DNA of 64,000 nt from Kuschelorhynchus macadamiae (lineage: Eukaryota > Arthropoda > Insecta > Coleoptera > Curculionidae), in assembly GCA_030620095.1 (NCBI GenBank), contig JAUTXW010000936.1:620001-684000 (forward strand). The letters run 5' to 3'. The stretch's first letter is position 1, and each line of letters starts with the position of its first letter. This document shows positions 12,901-24,735 of the stretch, piece after piece. Under the pieces are notes generated by a model, which did no database searches, had not been told where the DNA came from, and saw only the letters and a list, made by a program, of their open reading frames with translations. Made by a program: the position numbers and the translations under genes.

Positions 12901-12934
12901 TCAAATTTTATAATCGTTTTGCCCCAGGCTACCT
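9926..12934 (+). mobile_element. Pogo-like element 1, complete with TA duplication
   Basis: The left end AGGTAAACCGGGGCAAATG (9926) and the inverted right end AGGTAGCCTGGGGCAAAAC (ending 12934) are flanked by TA at 9924-9925 and 12935-12936. The word GGGGCAAAT or its complement is repeated inside both ends: near 9934, 10316, 10350 and 10370 on the left; near 12648, 12701-12730 (a near-perfect 30-bp palindrome) and 12920 on the right. TA duplication plus a CENPB/DDD transposase identifies pogo in the Tc1/mariner superfamily. Confidence 0.88.
10394..12405 (+). pseudogene. Pogo-like transposase with one frameshift
   Basis: The start ATGGTGCGTTCC at 10394 follows directly on a 3' splice site (TTTCTTTACAG), implying a non-coding first exon. 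The N-terminus (MVRSYKKKLPN onward) is a CENPB/psq-type helix-turn-helix region, followed by a second DNA-binding region ending near GTDWFLNF. The catalytic triad is DDD: IWNLDESSF, LLLYDGHSSH and LLQPLDIAVF. The frame breaks at about 11070, where a C run reads into a stop; the next frame continues at once as LIIFKGSYVWDQW, so a single missing base explains the break. The C-terminal third is Ser- and acid-rich and holds a repeated DNEPGP motif. Only one lesion separates it from an open gene of roughly 670 codons. Confidence 0.85.
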
Positions 12935-12939
12935 TATAT

Positions 12940-13300
12940 TAAAAATATTTTCAGCAAATGTGGACGGTATTTGAAGCAATAAATTAAAAAAAAAATTGCA
13001 TTATATTCTTTGTAAAATTTATATTTTGTTGACAGTGTGTCTGTCGGTCTCTTCGTTCTCCGCATAGCTAAAAACTATTTGACTTCAAATTTTGGTCAAA
13101 AATTAAGGGTCAACGAAAACTAATTTAATCATTTTAACAAAAGTTAAATTATAGATTAAAAAAACATAATACACTATCACACAAATGCTTATTTTTCCAG
13201 GAGATCGACAACGAATTTTTAAAAATATATCGAAATCTTGTTCTGACTGTTATGTTTGTAGTATCTACTCCGAGAATTTCCTGAAATTTAACACATCTGT
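12940..13300. other. AT-rich spacer with a second copy of an unidentified interspersed repeat
   Basis: From 13033 to 13112 the sequence repeats the CTGTCTGTC / GCATAGCTAAAAACTA / AAATTAAGGG word order seen at 4396-4500. No coding signal. Confidence 0.4.
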
Positions 13301-13753
13301 GTTTTCATTCCGGGTGTACATCCATTCACTATTGTCGTTCTGAAAAGAACAGTTTTGCTGACGTTTCGCCAAAATCACATTTGACATTTTCTAAGCTTTC
13401 GGCAATAAAATAGATTTCGATGGGTGTAAGGAGATTGCCAATATAGAACATTATAAAACCAGAATAATCCGAGAAGCCATAGAATCATTAAAACTACCAA
13501 CAGTATGGAAGACAATAATCGACAAATCTAAAATCGCAAAAACTCAAGCGCAATAACAACAGTACCATCCGGAAAACATAAATAACAAGCAACGCCTGCG
13601 CAGATATAACCTTCAGTCACCAACACCTCAGTCTCTATTCGGACGCGAGAAAGAAAGCTTTGAAAATGCCAAATGTGATTTTGGCGAAACGTCAGCAAAA
13701 CTGTTCTTTTCAGAACGACAGTAGTGAACGGATGTACACCCGGAATGAAAACA
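13301..13753. repeat. Penelope-like 3' end with inverted partial copy
   Basis: The arm 13301-13401 is the reverse complement, with few differences, of 13653-13753. The 250-bp spacer translates on + as IEHYKTRIIREAIESLK, resembling the C-terminal tail of Penelope-like polyproteins, and further on RYNLQSPTPQSLFGRE. A 5'-truncated element preceded by an inverted piece of its own 3' end is a known Penelope arrangement. A hammerhead-like core (stem GCCAAA/TTTGGC followed by GAAAC) lies at 13661-13690. Confidence 0.6.
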
Positions 13754-16029
13754 CATTGTATTTTTCCATCCGTGAAGGACTAAAAATGAACACCCTGTAT
13801 ATGTCTACCTCATTCAATTCGCCGTCAAAAATGTAATAAAAGTTGTTCTTTATCATTTTTGTCTGAAGTGCAAAATAACAGAGAAAACAGCAAACAAACA
13901 ACAAACAATAGTAGAAACGTCGCTGACATTCACTAACTCTAATGTCAAGCCATTTTCAATAGTAAGCTACTGTTATCTATATTAGTAAGAGACTACTAGA
14001 TTAAAATTATTATTAAAAGTCCAGTGTTAACCAATATTTTTGACAAAAAAAAAATGTGCGCCACTGATTTTTTAATTTTTTTAAATATTTTTTTCGCATT
14101 CAGCAAATAAAAATACAACTTTTTTATCTCTTCAGTTTTTTTCCGTATTACTTATAAAACACTACAAATAATCTGGATTCCTTGCTCACTTTTAATACTG
14201 TAACGGAGAATGATATTTTTCAAATTACATTAAAAGTTAAAAGTAAAGCTGCGGGCGCAGATGTTATTAACATAACTTTAATCTCCTTGCGTTGTCCCTA
14301 TATTATTGAATTTATAACACATCTAGTTAACGAATGTATTCTTCAAGAATATTTTCCTAACATTTGGAAAGAAGCTATTGTCACACCTCTTCCTAAAGTA
14401 AGTGTTCATAAGGATTTATCTGAATTTCGTTCAATAAGCATACTTCTAATGTTTTCAAAAATTTTACCAACGAAACAATCGGGATTTCGCCCTGGACACA
14501 GTTGCGCGAAGGGAATGGCGGATGTTATTGACGATATATTTTCTGCTCGAGACAACAACGAAGTCACAGCATTAATTCTAGTGGATTTTAGGTAAAGTTT
14601 TCAATTTTTTAAATCATAAAATAGTAATTTCTATGTTACACTATATAGTGTTTTCGATAAATGCGTCTAACATTATTAAATCATTTCTCTCCAATAGATT
14701 TCAACGTGTGAAAATTGATCAACATTTTTCTGATTTTCTTAAAGTTAATTCTGGGGTTCCCCAGGGCAGCACCTTATTTTATTAGTATCTACACAAGTAT
14801 AGATATTTTTACCCAACTGTATTTATCTTTTAAACCTTCTGACTATTGAAGAAGCCAATATTAAAATCAACTCCGATTTAATGAACTGTTTAAAATATCC
14901 TCTCAACATATGCTAAATTTGAATCCGTCTAAGTCGGTTGTTCTTTTACTTGGTAATAAAAATATTCTTAATAATATAAAGCCAGAAGTCGATACAAAAA
15001 TAGGAAACCAACGTTTAAATGTGAAAGCGCAAAAAGTTCTTTAAAAAAACATATTGCTCTCTCAAATTATACCAGCACAGACATTACCTTGACCAATCAA
15101 ATATTTTTTGATTCATTAATATTGTAACATTTTAATCACTGCGAGTTCAAAAAGTGCAGAACAGCTGTATTTGATTTATATTTGGTATCAAAAGAAAAAA
15201 CAGTGCATCTCACAAACTTAAAGAAATGTCATAATAACAGACGTTATATTATTGCTTTTATTATAAATTACTTACATGTAAATCGCCTTCATATCTTTAT
15301 AACAAAATCAATTTTCGCATTATATATTTGAATTTACGCAGGAATAATTTAACAATTCCACGTCATAAAACTGAAATATTTAAGAGATGTTTCTCATAAT
15401 ATTGCTTTAAATATAAATTCGTTATCTCCAGATTTATCACAAATATCCTATTTCATTACAAAATGTTAAAAAGAAAATTACTACTCAGTTACTCAGTTTT
15501 CCAGTAGCTTTTGAAATACTCTCAACTTCATTTTTCTTTCTTTGTATTTCCCTTTTTCTCTTGTTTTCTTCATTTACTTATTGTAATATTAGTACAATTG
15601 TGTTATTTATTTATTATTTAGCTAACAAAATGTAAGTTTATTAGAACAGAACTTGGAATATAGAAGTCTGAAATGTGTTCTTTTATTTACCTTATTTTTA
15701 TGATTTACATCTTTGTATTTTTATTTGTATACATATGGTAAATAATAAACGTTATTATTATTATTATTATTAAATATAGCATCGAAAACCAGAATTTCAG
15801 CCTATGCTACAGTAAGTTAGAAGGTAAAATGTGCATGTTTTTTGCAAAAAGTTATCGCAATCTAGTTGCACAGCAGTGAGTAAAAAATGTTTATTTTACA
15901 AATAATATGCATAAAAGCTAAAAAACTTTCTTTTTATATTGTTGCCCTAAAGAAGGCACTAATGATTACCGAAAACTTGGCTTAGCTAAAAAGCAATTTA
16001 AATCACTTAAAATCCGTTTGGTTACGTCA
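13614..16029 (+). repeat. Unit 1 of a 2.4-kb tandem duplication
   Basis: The unit starts CAGTCACCAACACC at 13614 and the same sequence restarts at 16030, opening unit 2. The copies stay alignable to 16023 (unit 1) and about 20791 (unit 2). Unit 1 keeps the uninterrupted TA at 13735-13736 where unit 2 carries a DD41D element. Both units contain the same defective LINE. Confidence 0.85.
14182..15770 (+). pseudogene. 5'-truncated LINE reverse transcriptase, copy A
   Basis: Translation shows non-LTR reverse transcriptase blocks in order: KAAGADVINITLI, WKEAIVTPLPKVS, then directly QSGFRPGHSCAKG and ALILVDF, and in other frames the palm and thumb remnants. About 30 residues usually present between the FSKI and QSGFRPG blocks are missing, and the YADD motif has been deleted. 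The 3' end has AATAAACG followed by ATT repeats near 15750-15772. The same deletions occur in copy B, so they predate the tandem duplication. A CR1/I-type LINE is likely; the clade is uncertain. Confidence 0.75.
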
Positions 16030-16152
16030 CAGTCACCAACACCTCAGTCTCTATTCGGACGCGAGAAAGAAAGCTTCGAAAATGCCAAATATGATTTTGG
16101 CGAAACGTCAGCAAAACTCTTCTTTTCAGAACGACAGTAGTAAACGGATGTA

Positions 16153-18427
16153 CCGGGTGGGAAATGTTTTAACAGAGAAAACCTATTTCCTGACTAGAAG
16201 AGCAAAACTGACTTAGGTGTCATGGGCTCGATTTCTGAGAAATGTTTTGGCAAAAACCGCCTGCCGATATTTTCACTGCCAACTGAGATATAGGGCGTTT
16301 TTCAATTTTCGGCCATTTTGAAAATTGTCCATAACTTTTTTATTTTGCGGAATATTAACATTCTGCAAAGACATTCTAAAGGCACTTTTTTATGTGCAAT
16401 CCAGTGGCGTACTCAGATTTTTTCTATAGTTGTCCGTTTTATCATAAATAGGCAAAACTTTTTTTTTTCAAATGGAAATCATAGTTGGCTATAAATTATA
16501 AAAAATGCTCGCGTTTAGCCCTTTTCAGTGATATAAAGTTGTAGGTACTTATTTTCAAAAATAACGAAAATATTAGGTGTTTTTGGTTTACATCGAAGTA
16601 GGCCTTGGAATAATGACGCGCGTTCAATATTTTGAATATATTGCTGTCAGATTACTGTAGTCTGGTGTAATTATTGCGTTTTGGTGTTATCTTTATAAAG
16701 TTGTGTTAAGTTGCTGACAAAATATGTTTGAGAATTATGAAAAGTATGATATGTTAAAATGTTACATATTATCTAACGAAGTTCCTGAAGCAGCTAGTGA
16801 ATTATATTTTAATACATTTCCCGAGCGACGTCAACCGGATAACCGAATTTATCAAACATTAAAAAGTAATTTAGTAAATTACGGAAGTTTTAAAAAGTTA
16901 AGAACAAGACATTATGAACTAAAGGAAGAAAAGGAAATCCAGCAGCTAAATATAATTGGTGAGGTATTAGATCATCCTGGCACCTCCTCTCGAACATTGG
17001 CTAATATAACGAATGTTCCAAAGACCACCGTTTTAAAAATACTCAAAAAACATAAATTCAAACCGTACAGAACGAGAAGAGTTCATCAACTCCGTGAAGG
17101 GGACGCCGCTAGAAGATTGAGATTTTGTCAGTGGTATATTTTCCATTAAATATTATTTGGAGTGATGAATCCAGAGTAGATACTTCTGGTATATTTAATA
17201 GATATAATTCATATCACTGGTTATCCACACGTAGTTGTGCAACAAACCGGCAAGGTCGGTGTGGATTCAATATATGGGTGGGGATATTCCGAGGAAGATT
17301 TGTGGGACCTTATTTTTACGATGGAAATTTAACTGTAGATGATTATGTAAATGTAAGACATACCTTTAGCTGATGCCAGAAATATCTACTATCAACAAGA
17401 TGGTTGTCCCCCGCACAATGCAAGGATCACAACTGATCTTTTAAACTTCGAATTTCGAGAAAATTGGATTGGTACGTGGGGCCCCATACCTTGGCCTGCT
17501 AGGTCCTGTGACTTAACTCCCTTAGATTTTTTTTTGTGGGGAAGATTGAAGGACTTGATATTTAAAGGAAGAACCTTTCACACAAAAGAAGAATTGCAAG
17601 AGGCCACTAGGCAATTTAGCCCAGTTGAACTAATAAATAGTTGCAACTCGGTACGCAAAAGATGCTTAGTTTTATTCAACAGGGAGGGGCTCAATTTGAA
17701 CAACTTCTCTAAATATATTTATCAGAAACCTATCTAACTAAATACCTAGATTTTCATAATTATTTTTTATTTTCACTTGTAGCTGTAAATAGTAGTTTAG
17801 TTTGTTAATTTTGTTCAACTTTGCTATGTAAACAAAAAAAATAAAAAAAATTAATAATAAATAATTAAAATAACGTTAGCTAGTGTTATTTAAAGTTGTG
17901 TTTAAGTTGCTAACAAACTATAAATCTTAACAATACATAATTGAGATATTGTCATCACAAATCAAAGCCTACTTCGATGTAAACCAAAAACACCTAATAT
18001 TTTCTTTATTTTTGAAAATAAGTACCTACAACTTTATATCACCGAAAAGGGCTAAACGCGAGCATTTTTTATAATTTATAGCCAACTATGATTTCCATTT
18101 GAAAAAAAAAGTTTTGCCTATTTATGATAAAACGGACAACTATAGAAAAAATCTGAGTATGCCACTGGATTGCACATAAAAAAGTGCCTTTAGATAGTCT
18201 TTGCAGAATGTTAATATTCCGCAAAATAAAAAAGTTATGGACAATTTTCAAAATGGCCGAAAATTGAAAAACGCCCTATATCTCAGTTGGCAGTGAAAAT
18301 ATCGGCAGGCGGTTTTTGCCATTAAACATTTCTCAGAAATCGAGCCCATGACACCTAAGTCAGTTTTGCTCTATCTAGTCAGGAAATAGGTTTTCTCTGT
18401 TAAAACAGACCAATTTCGACCACCCTG
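16153..18427 (+). mobile_element. DD41D mariner-like element with TIRs of about 455 bp
   Basis: TA lies outside both ends (16151-16152 and 18428-18429). The right end read inward starts CAGGGTGGTCGAAATTGG; the left end is CCGGGTGGGAAATG with a small deletion. The inverted arms extend 16153-16606 and 17965-18427 and are nearly identical, which is unusually long for Tc1/mariner. The words ATCCAGTGGCGTA and CAGATTTTT occur inside the arm near 16402-16426 and again in the arm of the element at 28427. Confidence 0.9.
16724..17737 (+). pseudogene. DD41D transposase, two frameshifts
   Basis: ATG 16724 opens MFENYEKYDMLKC; the first about 60 residues are the DUF4817-type helix-turn-helix region (ASELYFNTFPERRQPDN), followed by a second HTH (TLANITNVPKTTVLKILKKH). 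The frame breaks at about 17140, continues as NIIWSDESRVDTSGIFNRYN (first Asp), and breaks again near 17365. After that come YQQDGCPPHNAR (second Asp) and SCDLTPLDFFLWGRLKD (third Asp). I count 41 residues between the second and third Asp. No intron is present at the position where the related gene at 28956 may have one. Confidence 0.85.
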
Positions 18428-18738
18428 TACAGCCGGAATGAAAATACATTGTATTTTTCCATCCGTGAAGGACTAAAAATGAACACCCTGTATATGTCTG
18501 CTTCATTCAATTCGCCGTCAAAAATGTAATAAAAGTTGTTCTTTATCATTTTTGTCTGAAGTGCAAAATAACAGAAAAAACAGCAATTTTTAATTTTAAC
18601 TTAGTTACCTATGACAAAAATTTAATAGTAGAGACGTCGCTGACATTCACTAACTGTAATGTCAAGCTATTTTCAATAGTAAGCTACTGTTATCTATATT
18701 AGTAAGAGACTACTAGATTAAAATTATTATTAAAAGTC

Positions 18739-18798
18739 CAGTGGCGTCCCGGGAGGCACTTTAACCAATATTTTTGACAAAAAAAATGTGCGCCACTG
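18739..18798. repeat. CAGTGGCG ... CGCCACTG pair, possible tiny hAT relic
   Basis: A 60-bp segment starts CAGTGGCG and ends CGCCACTG, which are hAT-like inverted termini. The matching place in unit 1 (14022-14066) retains the right terminus but has lost 17 bp of the left part. It may be a miniature hAT relic or chance. Confidence 0.3.
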
Positions 18799-18899
18799 AT
18801 TTTTTAATTTTTTTAAATATTTTTTCGCATTCAGCAACTATAAATACAACTTTTTTATCTCTTCAGTTTTTTCCGTATTACTTGTATAACACTATAAAT

Positions 18900-20530
18900 A
18901 ATCTGGATTCCTTGCTCACTTTTAATACTGTAACGGAGAATGGTATTTTTCAAATTACATTAAAAGTTAAAAGTAAAGCTGCGGGCACAGATGTTATTAA
19001 CATAACTTTAATCTCCTTGCGTTGTCCCTATATTATTGAATTTATAACACATATAGTTAACGAATGTATTCTTATATTTTCCTAACATTTGGAAAGAAGC
19101 TATTGTCACACCCCTTCCTAAAGTAAGTGTTCATAAGGATTTATCTGAATTTCGTTCAATAAGCATACTTCTAATGTTTTCAAAAATTTTACCAACGAAA
19201 CGGATCGGGATTTCGCCCTGGACACAGTTGCGCGAAGGGAATGGCGGATGTTATTGACGATATATTTTCTGCTCGAGACAACAACGAAGTCACAGCATTA
19301 ATTCTAGTGGATTTTAGGTAAAGTTTTCAATTTTTTATGTTACACTATATAGTGTTTTCGATAAATGCGTCTAACATTATTAAATCATTTCTCTCCGATA
19401 GATTTCAACGTGTGAAAATTGATCAACATTTTTCTGATTTTCTTAAAGTTAATTCTGGGGTTCGCCAGGGCAGCATTTTGGGACCTCTTTTATTTAGTAT
19501 CTACACAAGTACTTTCCCTAGATATTTTAAATACCCAACTGTATTTATCTTTTAAACCTTCTGACTATGAAGAAGCCAATATTAAAATCAACTCCGATTT
19601 AGACGAACTACTTAAAATATCCTCTAAACATATCCTAAATTTGAATCCGTCTAAGTCGGTTGTTCCAACGTTTAAATACAGCTGAAAGCGCAAAAAGTTT
19701 TGGTCTCTCTTTGGATTCACATCTTCGATTTAGTTCTCATATTTCCTATATTCTTAAAAAAACATATTGCTCTCTCAAATCGCTATACCAGCACAGACAT
19801 TACCTTGACCAATCAAATAAAAAGGAGTTCTTTGATTCATTAATATTGTAACATTTTAATCACTGCGAGTTCAAAAAGTGCGGAACAGCTGTATTCGATT
19901 TATATTTGGTATCAAAAGAAAAAACAGTGTATCTCACAAACTTAAAGAAATGTCATGGCTAAATGTATAACAGACGTAAACTGCATGCCTTGTGCTTTTG
20001 TTATAAATTACTTACATTTGAATCGCCTTCATATCTTTATAACAAAATCACTTTTCGCACGGACGTACATCATTTTAATTTACCCAGGAATAACTTAGCA
20101 ATTCCCCGTCATAAAACTGAAATATTTAAGAGATGTTTCTCATATAACATTGCTTTAAATATAAATTCGTTTTCTCCAGATTTATCACAAATGTCACAAT
20201 CTCTTGTTTCATTACAAAGTTTTAAAAAGAAAATTACTACTCAGTTACTCAATTCTCAGTAGCTTTTGAAATACTCTCAGCTTCATTCTTCTTTCTTTGT
20301 ATTTCCCTTTTTCTTTTCTTCATTTACTAATATTGTAATATTAGTACAATTGTGTTATTTATTTATTATTTAGCTAACAAAATGTATTGTTTAGTTTATA
20401 GTAGAACAGAGTCTGGAATATAGAAGTCTGAAATGTGTGCTTTTATTTACCTTATTTTTATGATCTTTGTATTTTTATTTGTATACGTATGGTAAATAAT
20501 AAACGTTATTATTATTATTATTATTAAATA
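18900..20530 (+). pseudogene. 5'-truncated LINE reverse transcriptase, copy B
   Basis: This is the duplicate of copy A, with the same order of blocks, the same missing segment before QSGFRPG-like sequence (here shifted by one extra base near 19203), SGVRQGSILGPLLFSIYTS, and the same deletion of YADD. A C-terminal part (HFNLPRNNLAIPRHKTEIF) is readable at 19963-20262. The tail is AATAAACG plus ATT repeats at 20499-20526. It cannot make a working reverse transcriptase. Confidence 0.75.
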
Positions 20531-20791
20531 TAGCATCGAAAACCAGAATTTCAGCCAGTATGTTACATACTATGCTATAGTAAGTTAGAAGGTAAAAATA
20601 GCATGTTTTTTGCAAAAAGTTATCGCAATCTAGTTGCACAGCAGTGAGTAAAAAATGTTTCTTTTACAAATAATATGCATAACACCTAAAAAACTTTCTT
20701 TTTATATTGTTGCCCTAAAGAAGGCAGTGATGATTACCGAAAACTTGGCTTAGCTAAGAAGCAATTTAAATCCATTAAAATCCGTTTGGTT

Positions 20792-21430
20792 TCTACGAGG
20801 TGATTTTTTTTTAAATTATAATAATTATAAATGTTAATATATTCATAATCTCTATAACGAGCATTTGTTTTCGTACTCATCACGATGAAATTTAAAAATA
20901 TTGATTTTTTTACGTAAGACATAATTACGCATTTTAGTCTGTGAAAATGTTCCAATAAATCGATTTTCAATTTTATTTTAAAACACTGCTACTGTGATGC
21001 TAACGGAAGTATTTGGCGATCGATGCTTCATACTTATTACATTTATCCTAAACTTCCCCGAATATCCGATTTATGCTAATAATACAGAAGGGTTTTGAGT
21101 GAGCTATTTTCCGCTACTTATCCTATTCACGACCGCCAAAACAAACTTCGGGGATCCTTCAGTTGGAAAGTTATTAGTCTAAAATTTGTTAACCAAATTA
21201 TAAGCAGTTCGATCAGTCGCCGATGTTTTGTATGGATTATACATTTTGCGTTTTAGTCTAAAACAGATTTATTATGCTTCGATACTAAATATTGTTAAGT
21301 TGTTATAGAACTAAGCATTGCACTCTATCCTTATCTTTAAGACTTTCAGGACCTTGCTTTTTTTTATTTAAAATTCACATGTAAATAGTTATGTTAATAA
21401 CCCCTCATCCTGATAATAATATAAGATATC
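20792..21430. other. AT-rich spacer
   Basis: No coding or structural signal that I can support. A minus-strand frame at 20734-20970 has no recognisable motif. Confidence 0.5.
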
Positions 21431-21892
21431 ATAAGTTCAACTTGTCTGCACTGGGGTGCAACCAAGGGGGAAATCACTACCAAAATTTATACTCTAAATT
21501 CCTTTTTCAGGAAAAACTCCCCGAAATTCCCTAAAAATCACTAAAATGTCCATGAAATACCCCGAAATTCCCCAGATATGCCCTCGAAGTTCCTAGCTGA
21601 ATTCGATTCGTATCGTGACGTCATAAGTGATGATATTACTGTATTTAAAGAAAAACACATGCTGCCCGTTTTGATTAACGAAAATAATTTTAATTCAACT
21701 TTTATTTATGTTAAATTAATAACAGAACAAACTAAAATAATAAATATATAATAAACAACAAAATAACACACAAATGTTTTCTAGCAAAGCGTAATATACT
21801 AAGTTCTAACATTGGAACCTGTTATGGAAGATAGATCAAAATACAAGAGTTCTAACCACACTACACCACAACTTGTTACGTTCTGGACGCGC

Positions 21893-21920
21893 GTTTCTTT
21901 AACCAAGTTATAATCATCAG
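21893..21920 (-). ncRNA. Hammerhead-ribozyme-like core at the Penelope 3' end
   Basis: On the minus strand CTGATGA is followed by a short hairpin (TAAC-TTG-GTTA) and GAAAC. This is the conserved order of a hammerhead core; such motifs are known in Penelope-like elements. Stems I and III were not worked out. Confidence 0.45.
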
Positions 21921-22097
21921 CAGATGATATAAACTAAAGTAACTTTTTTTTTTCGGGGTCCTCTTCTATTTTCTGTCAGTCATAAGTCATAAGACTATTA
22001 CAGCTGTTGGGTCTTCGAAGTGAGCTTCAATTGGGTGGGCGAAAGAAAATTGAACTCATGGGGGAGAAGAAAGGAATGGGAAACTTAACCTAAATTG

Positions 22098-24735
22098 CTA
22101 ATCCTGCAAGAAGTCTAGGGGTAGTTTGAATTTATGATTTGGTCGAGCTTTGACATGTGACTGTTTTAGTAGGTTATTGTTTGTTGATCTGATTTTTTTG
22201 AAATAATTGAAGCTCAGTTTGTAAATAAAGTCTTTTAGAGGTTCCATTTTTAAATCATTATGTAATATGGTCGATCTAACAAAATATCCTGCATTTAAAA
22301 TGTTACTAAGTGTAATATTTTGTACTGATTGTAAACTTTTGGTTTGATTGGGATGATGAATGCCCCATGTCGGGCTGCCGTATGTTAGTATGGGTCTAAT
22401 ATAAGCTTTGTAAAGAAGAGTTTTAACTCTATTGTTTAATTTGCTGCGCTTACCTAATAGAGGGTATAGTAGCCCGTACATTTTTTTTGCTTTTTTGATA
22501 GTATAGGTAGTATTTTTAGACCATCTAAGACGTTTGTCTAGAATCAATCCGAGGTATTTAGCTTGATCTTTCCAGGGAATATCGTTATTACCAATTTTGA
22601 TTTTGTTTAGAGTGAGAGGTTTATACGTTTGAGTAAAGAAAACCGCTTGTGTCTTGATGGGGTTAATGGTGATTTTCCGTTTAAGCATCCAATTCTGGAT
22701 TTCATTTATGTGAACTTGTAGCCTAGATATCAACAGGTCTTTCCGCTTTTCAGAAGATGTGACCACCCTATCATCAGCAAATAAATATGATTTAGAGCGT
22801 TTATTTTTTGGAATATCAGCTGTAAATACATTAAATAAAATTGGGGATAGAGGGGAGCCTTGAGGGACTCCCGCACGAATAGGCCTAGTAGTAGAATTGT
22901 AGCCATCGATTGAGACTAAAAATTCTCTGTTTGACAAAAAGGCTTTAATTGTCTTAGTTAGATGAGCAGAGATGCCCGCCCTGATTAGCTTTAATACAAG
23001 TCCGTTATGCCAGATTTTATCAAAAGCTCTTTTAACATTCAGGAAAATGACCCCGGTGTGTGGTTTCCTATTAAAGGCTTTTAATATATCGCTCGCAAGT
23101 CTGGTGGTTTGATTGATAGTGCCGGTGGAGGTTCTGAAGCCGAATTGCTTCTCAGGGAGTATATTCTTTTCCAGAACCTCACCCTGCAATTTATCAAGGA
23201 TAACTTTTTCAGCTATTTTACAGATATTAGAAATAAGACTAATCGGTCTATAGCTAGCGGTTGAGTTTGGTTTTTCACCTGGTTTTCTAATCAGAATTAT
23301 CTTAGCTAGTTTCCACTTAGGTGGAAAGTAACCAAGTTCTAAGATTTTATTTATTATTAGTGTTAGTTCGGAGATAATATTTGGGGGAGCTTTTTTGAGG
23401 GCCATGTTTCCTATGTTATCAAGACCTGGTGCTTTTTTAATATTAGAATTTTTAATTAAATCCTGTACTAATGCGATATTTGCAGCGGGTGGAGGATTCT
23501 ACTTTCCCTATCGTGGCCAGTGCATTCAGATTCTGATAACTGATTAAATAGAGCGTCGGCAAACATTTCAGTTTTTTGTTGCGGTTCAGAAATTGTGATA
23601 TTGTTTTCAACTATATGAGGCATTGGAAGCCTAGGGTCTCTTGTAAAACTTTTAGATGTTTTAAAAATCTCATTACTTTGAATTTTAATTTTAGTTGATT
23701 TTTCTTTCCATTGATTACTGTATAGTTGAACAATTTTTGATTTAATTTCTACCGTCGCTCTATTAGCTTGTCTTTTGATATCTGGGTCACCCGTCCGAAA
23801 TGCTAGATTTTTAAGCTTGTTTTTGATTTTGATTTCATCGCTAAGATTTGGGGGAAAATCACCATATTTTCAAAATTTTGAAGATTTCATTATTGTGGAG
23901 ATGTTGATTTCATTTTGAATTTTAGTTGTAAGTTGGTCAACTGCAGAGTTTAGTTGATGCATATTGCGAATAGAAATTATTGGGGTTGCATTGGTTAAAT
24001 GATATTTATATTTTTTCCAGTTATTAAATTTCCTTGTAATAGTTTCATTATTCGGGTGATTAATTAATGTCTCCATAATCAGTATGACCGGAGTATGGTC
24101 AGACGAGAGATCATGAATGACCGCTGGGGGCGTGGTTAGTATAGTGTTTTTTGTTATAAACAAATCTAGCATTTCGGGACGACCGGTGTGCCAAATATGG
24201 GTAGGTTCATTAGGAAAAATAATATTATAATTTAATATATGTTGTGAGTTGGCTAACGTAAGACCTTTTTTGTTATTGATATTGCAACCCCAATCTAATT
24301 TTTTGCATTAAGATCACCACCTATTAATTTAGACTCATCGGATCCAAAAATGTTAATTAGATTGTTAATAGAAAAGTCTTTTTGTATTGAGGGACCACAG
24401 TATGCTGATCCTACAATTAATGGGCCGTTAAATGTGATAATTTTAGCAAAGGGCCCTTCTATTAAATTATCAGGATTTGGTATTTCATAAGATATAAAGT
24501 TTTTCTTGAATAAAAGCATTGTGCCTCCGTTAGGAGCACCTTCTCTGTCTGTTCTCTAAATGTTAAAGTTAGGGAAGGTAAATCTGTTAGATGGTTTGAG
24601 CCACGTTTCCTGTAATCATAAAATTTCTATTTGATATTTTTCTACAAAGTTGATAACTTCTAGTTTTTTGTCTTTGATAGAGTTTATATTAAGGGTGGAT
24701 ATTCTTAGAGTGTGTGGTTTAGAGGTGTTAATCAT
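22098..24735 (-). pseudogene. LINE ORF2: AP-endonuclease and reverse transcriptase, degraded
   Basis: The start ATG (24735-24733) gives MINTSKPHTLRISTLNINSI, the usual endonuclease opening. Endonuclease motifs follow: LQETWLKP, GGDLNAKN, SSDHTPVIL. Stops occur before LQETW and after FNFNI-like sequence; frameshifts lie near 24300 and 23865 and between about 23520 and 23405. The reverse transcriptase (22098-23405 open) shows YRPISLISNICKIAEK, KQFGFR, GVPQGSPLSPILFNVFTADIP and the catalytic FADD. The first catalytic block reads FLNVKRAFDKIWH, where the usual Asp of LDVEKAFD is Asn. The C-terminal part (PILTYGSPTWG) is typical of Jockey. Confidence 0.85.

Larger units (their letters stand above)
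16030..20791 (+). repeat. Unit 2 of the tandem duplication, interrupted by a DD41D element
   Basis: This is a second copy of 13614-16023, split at its TA (16151-16152) by the DD41D element 16153-18427 and continuing at 18428. Relative to unit 1 it has small insertions and deletions, for example 17 bp (GCGTCCCGGGAGGCACT) present near 18744 and absent near 14026. Confidence 0.85.

Noticed and set aside
13710..13904. Minus-strand 64-codon frame
   Set aside because: Lies across the duplicated Penelope end; no recognisable protein.
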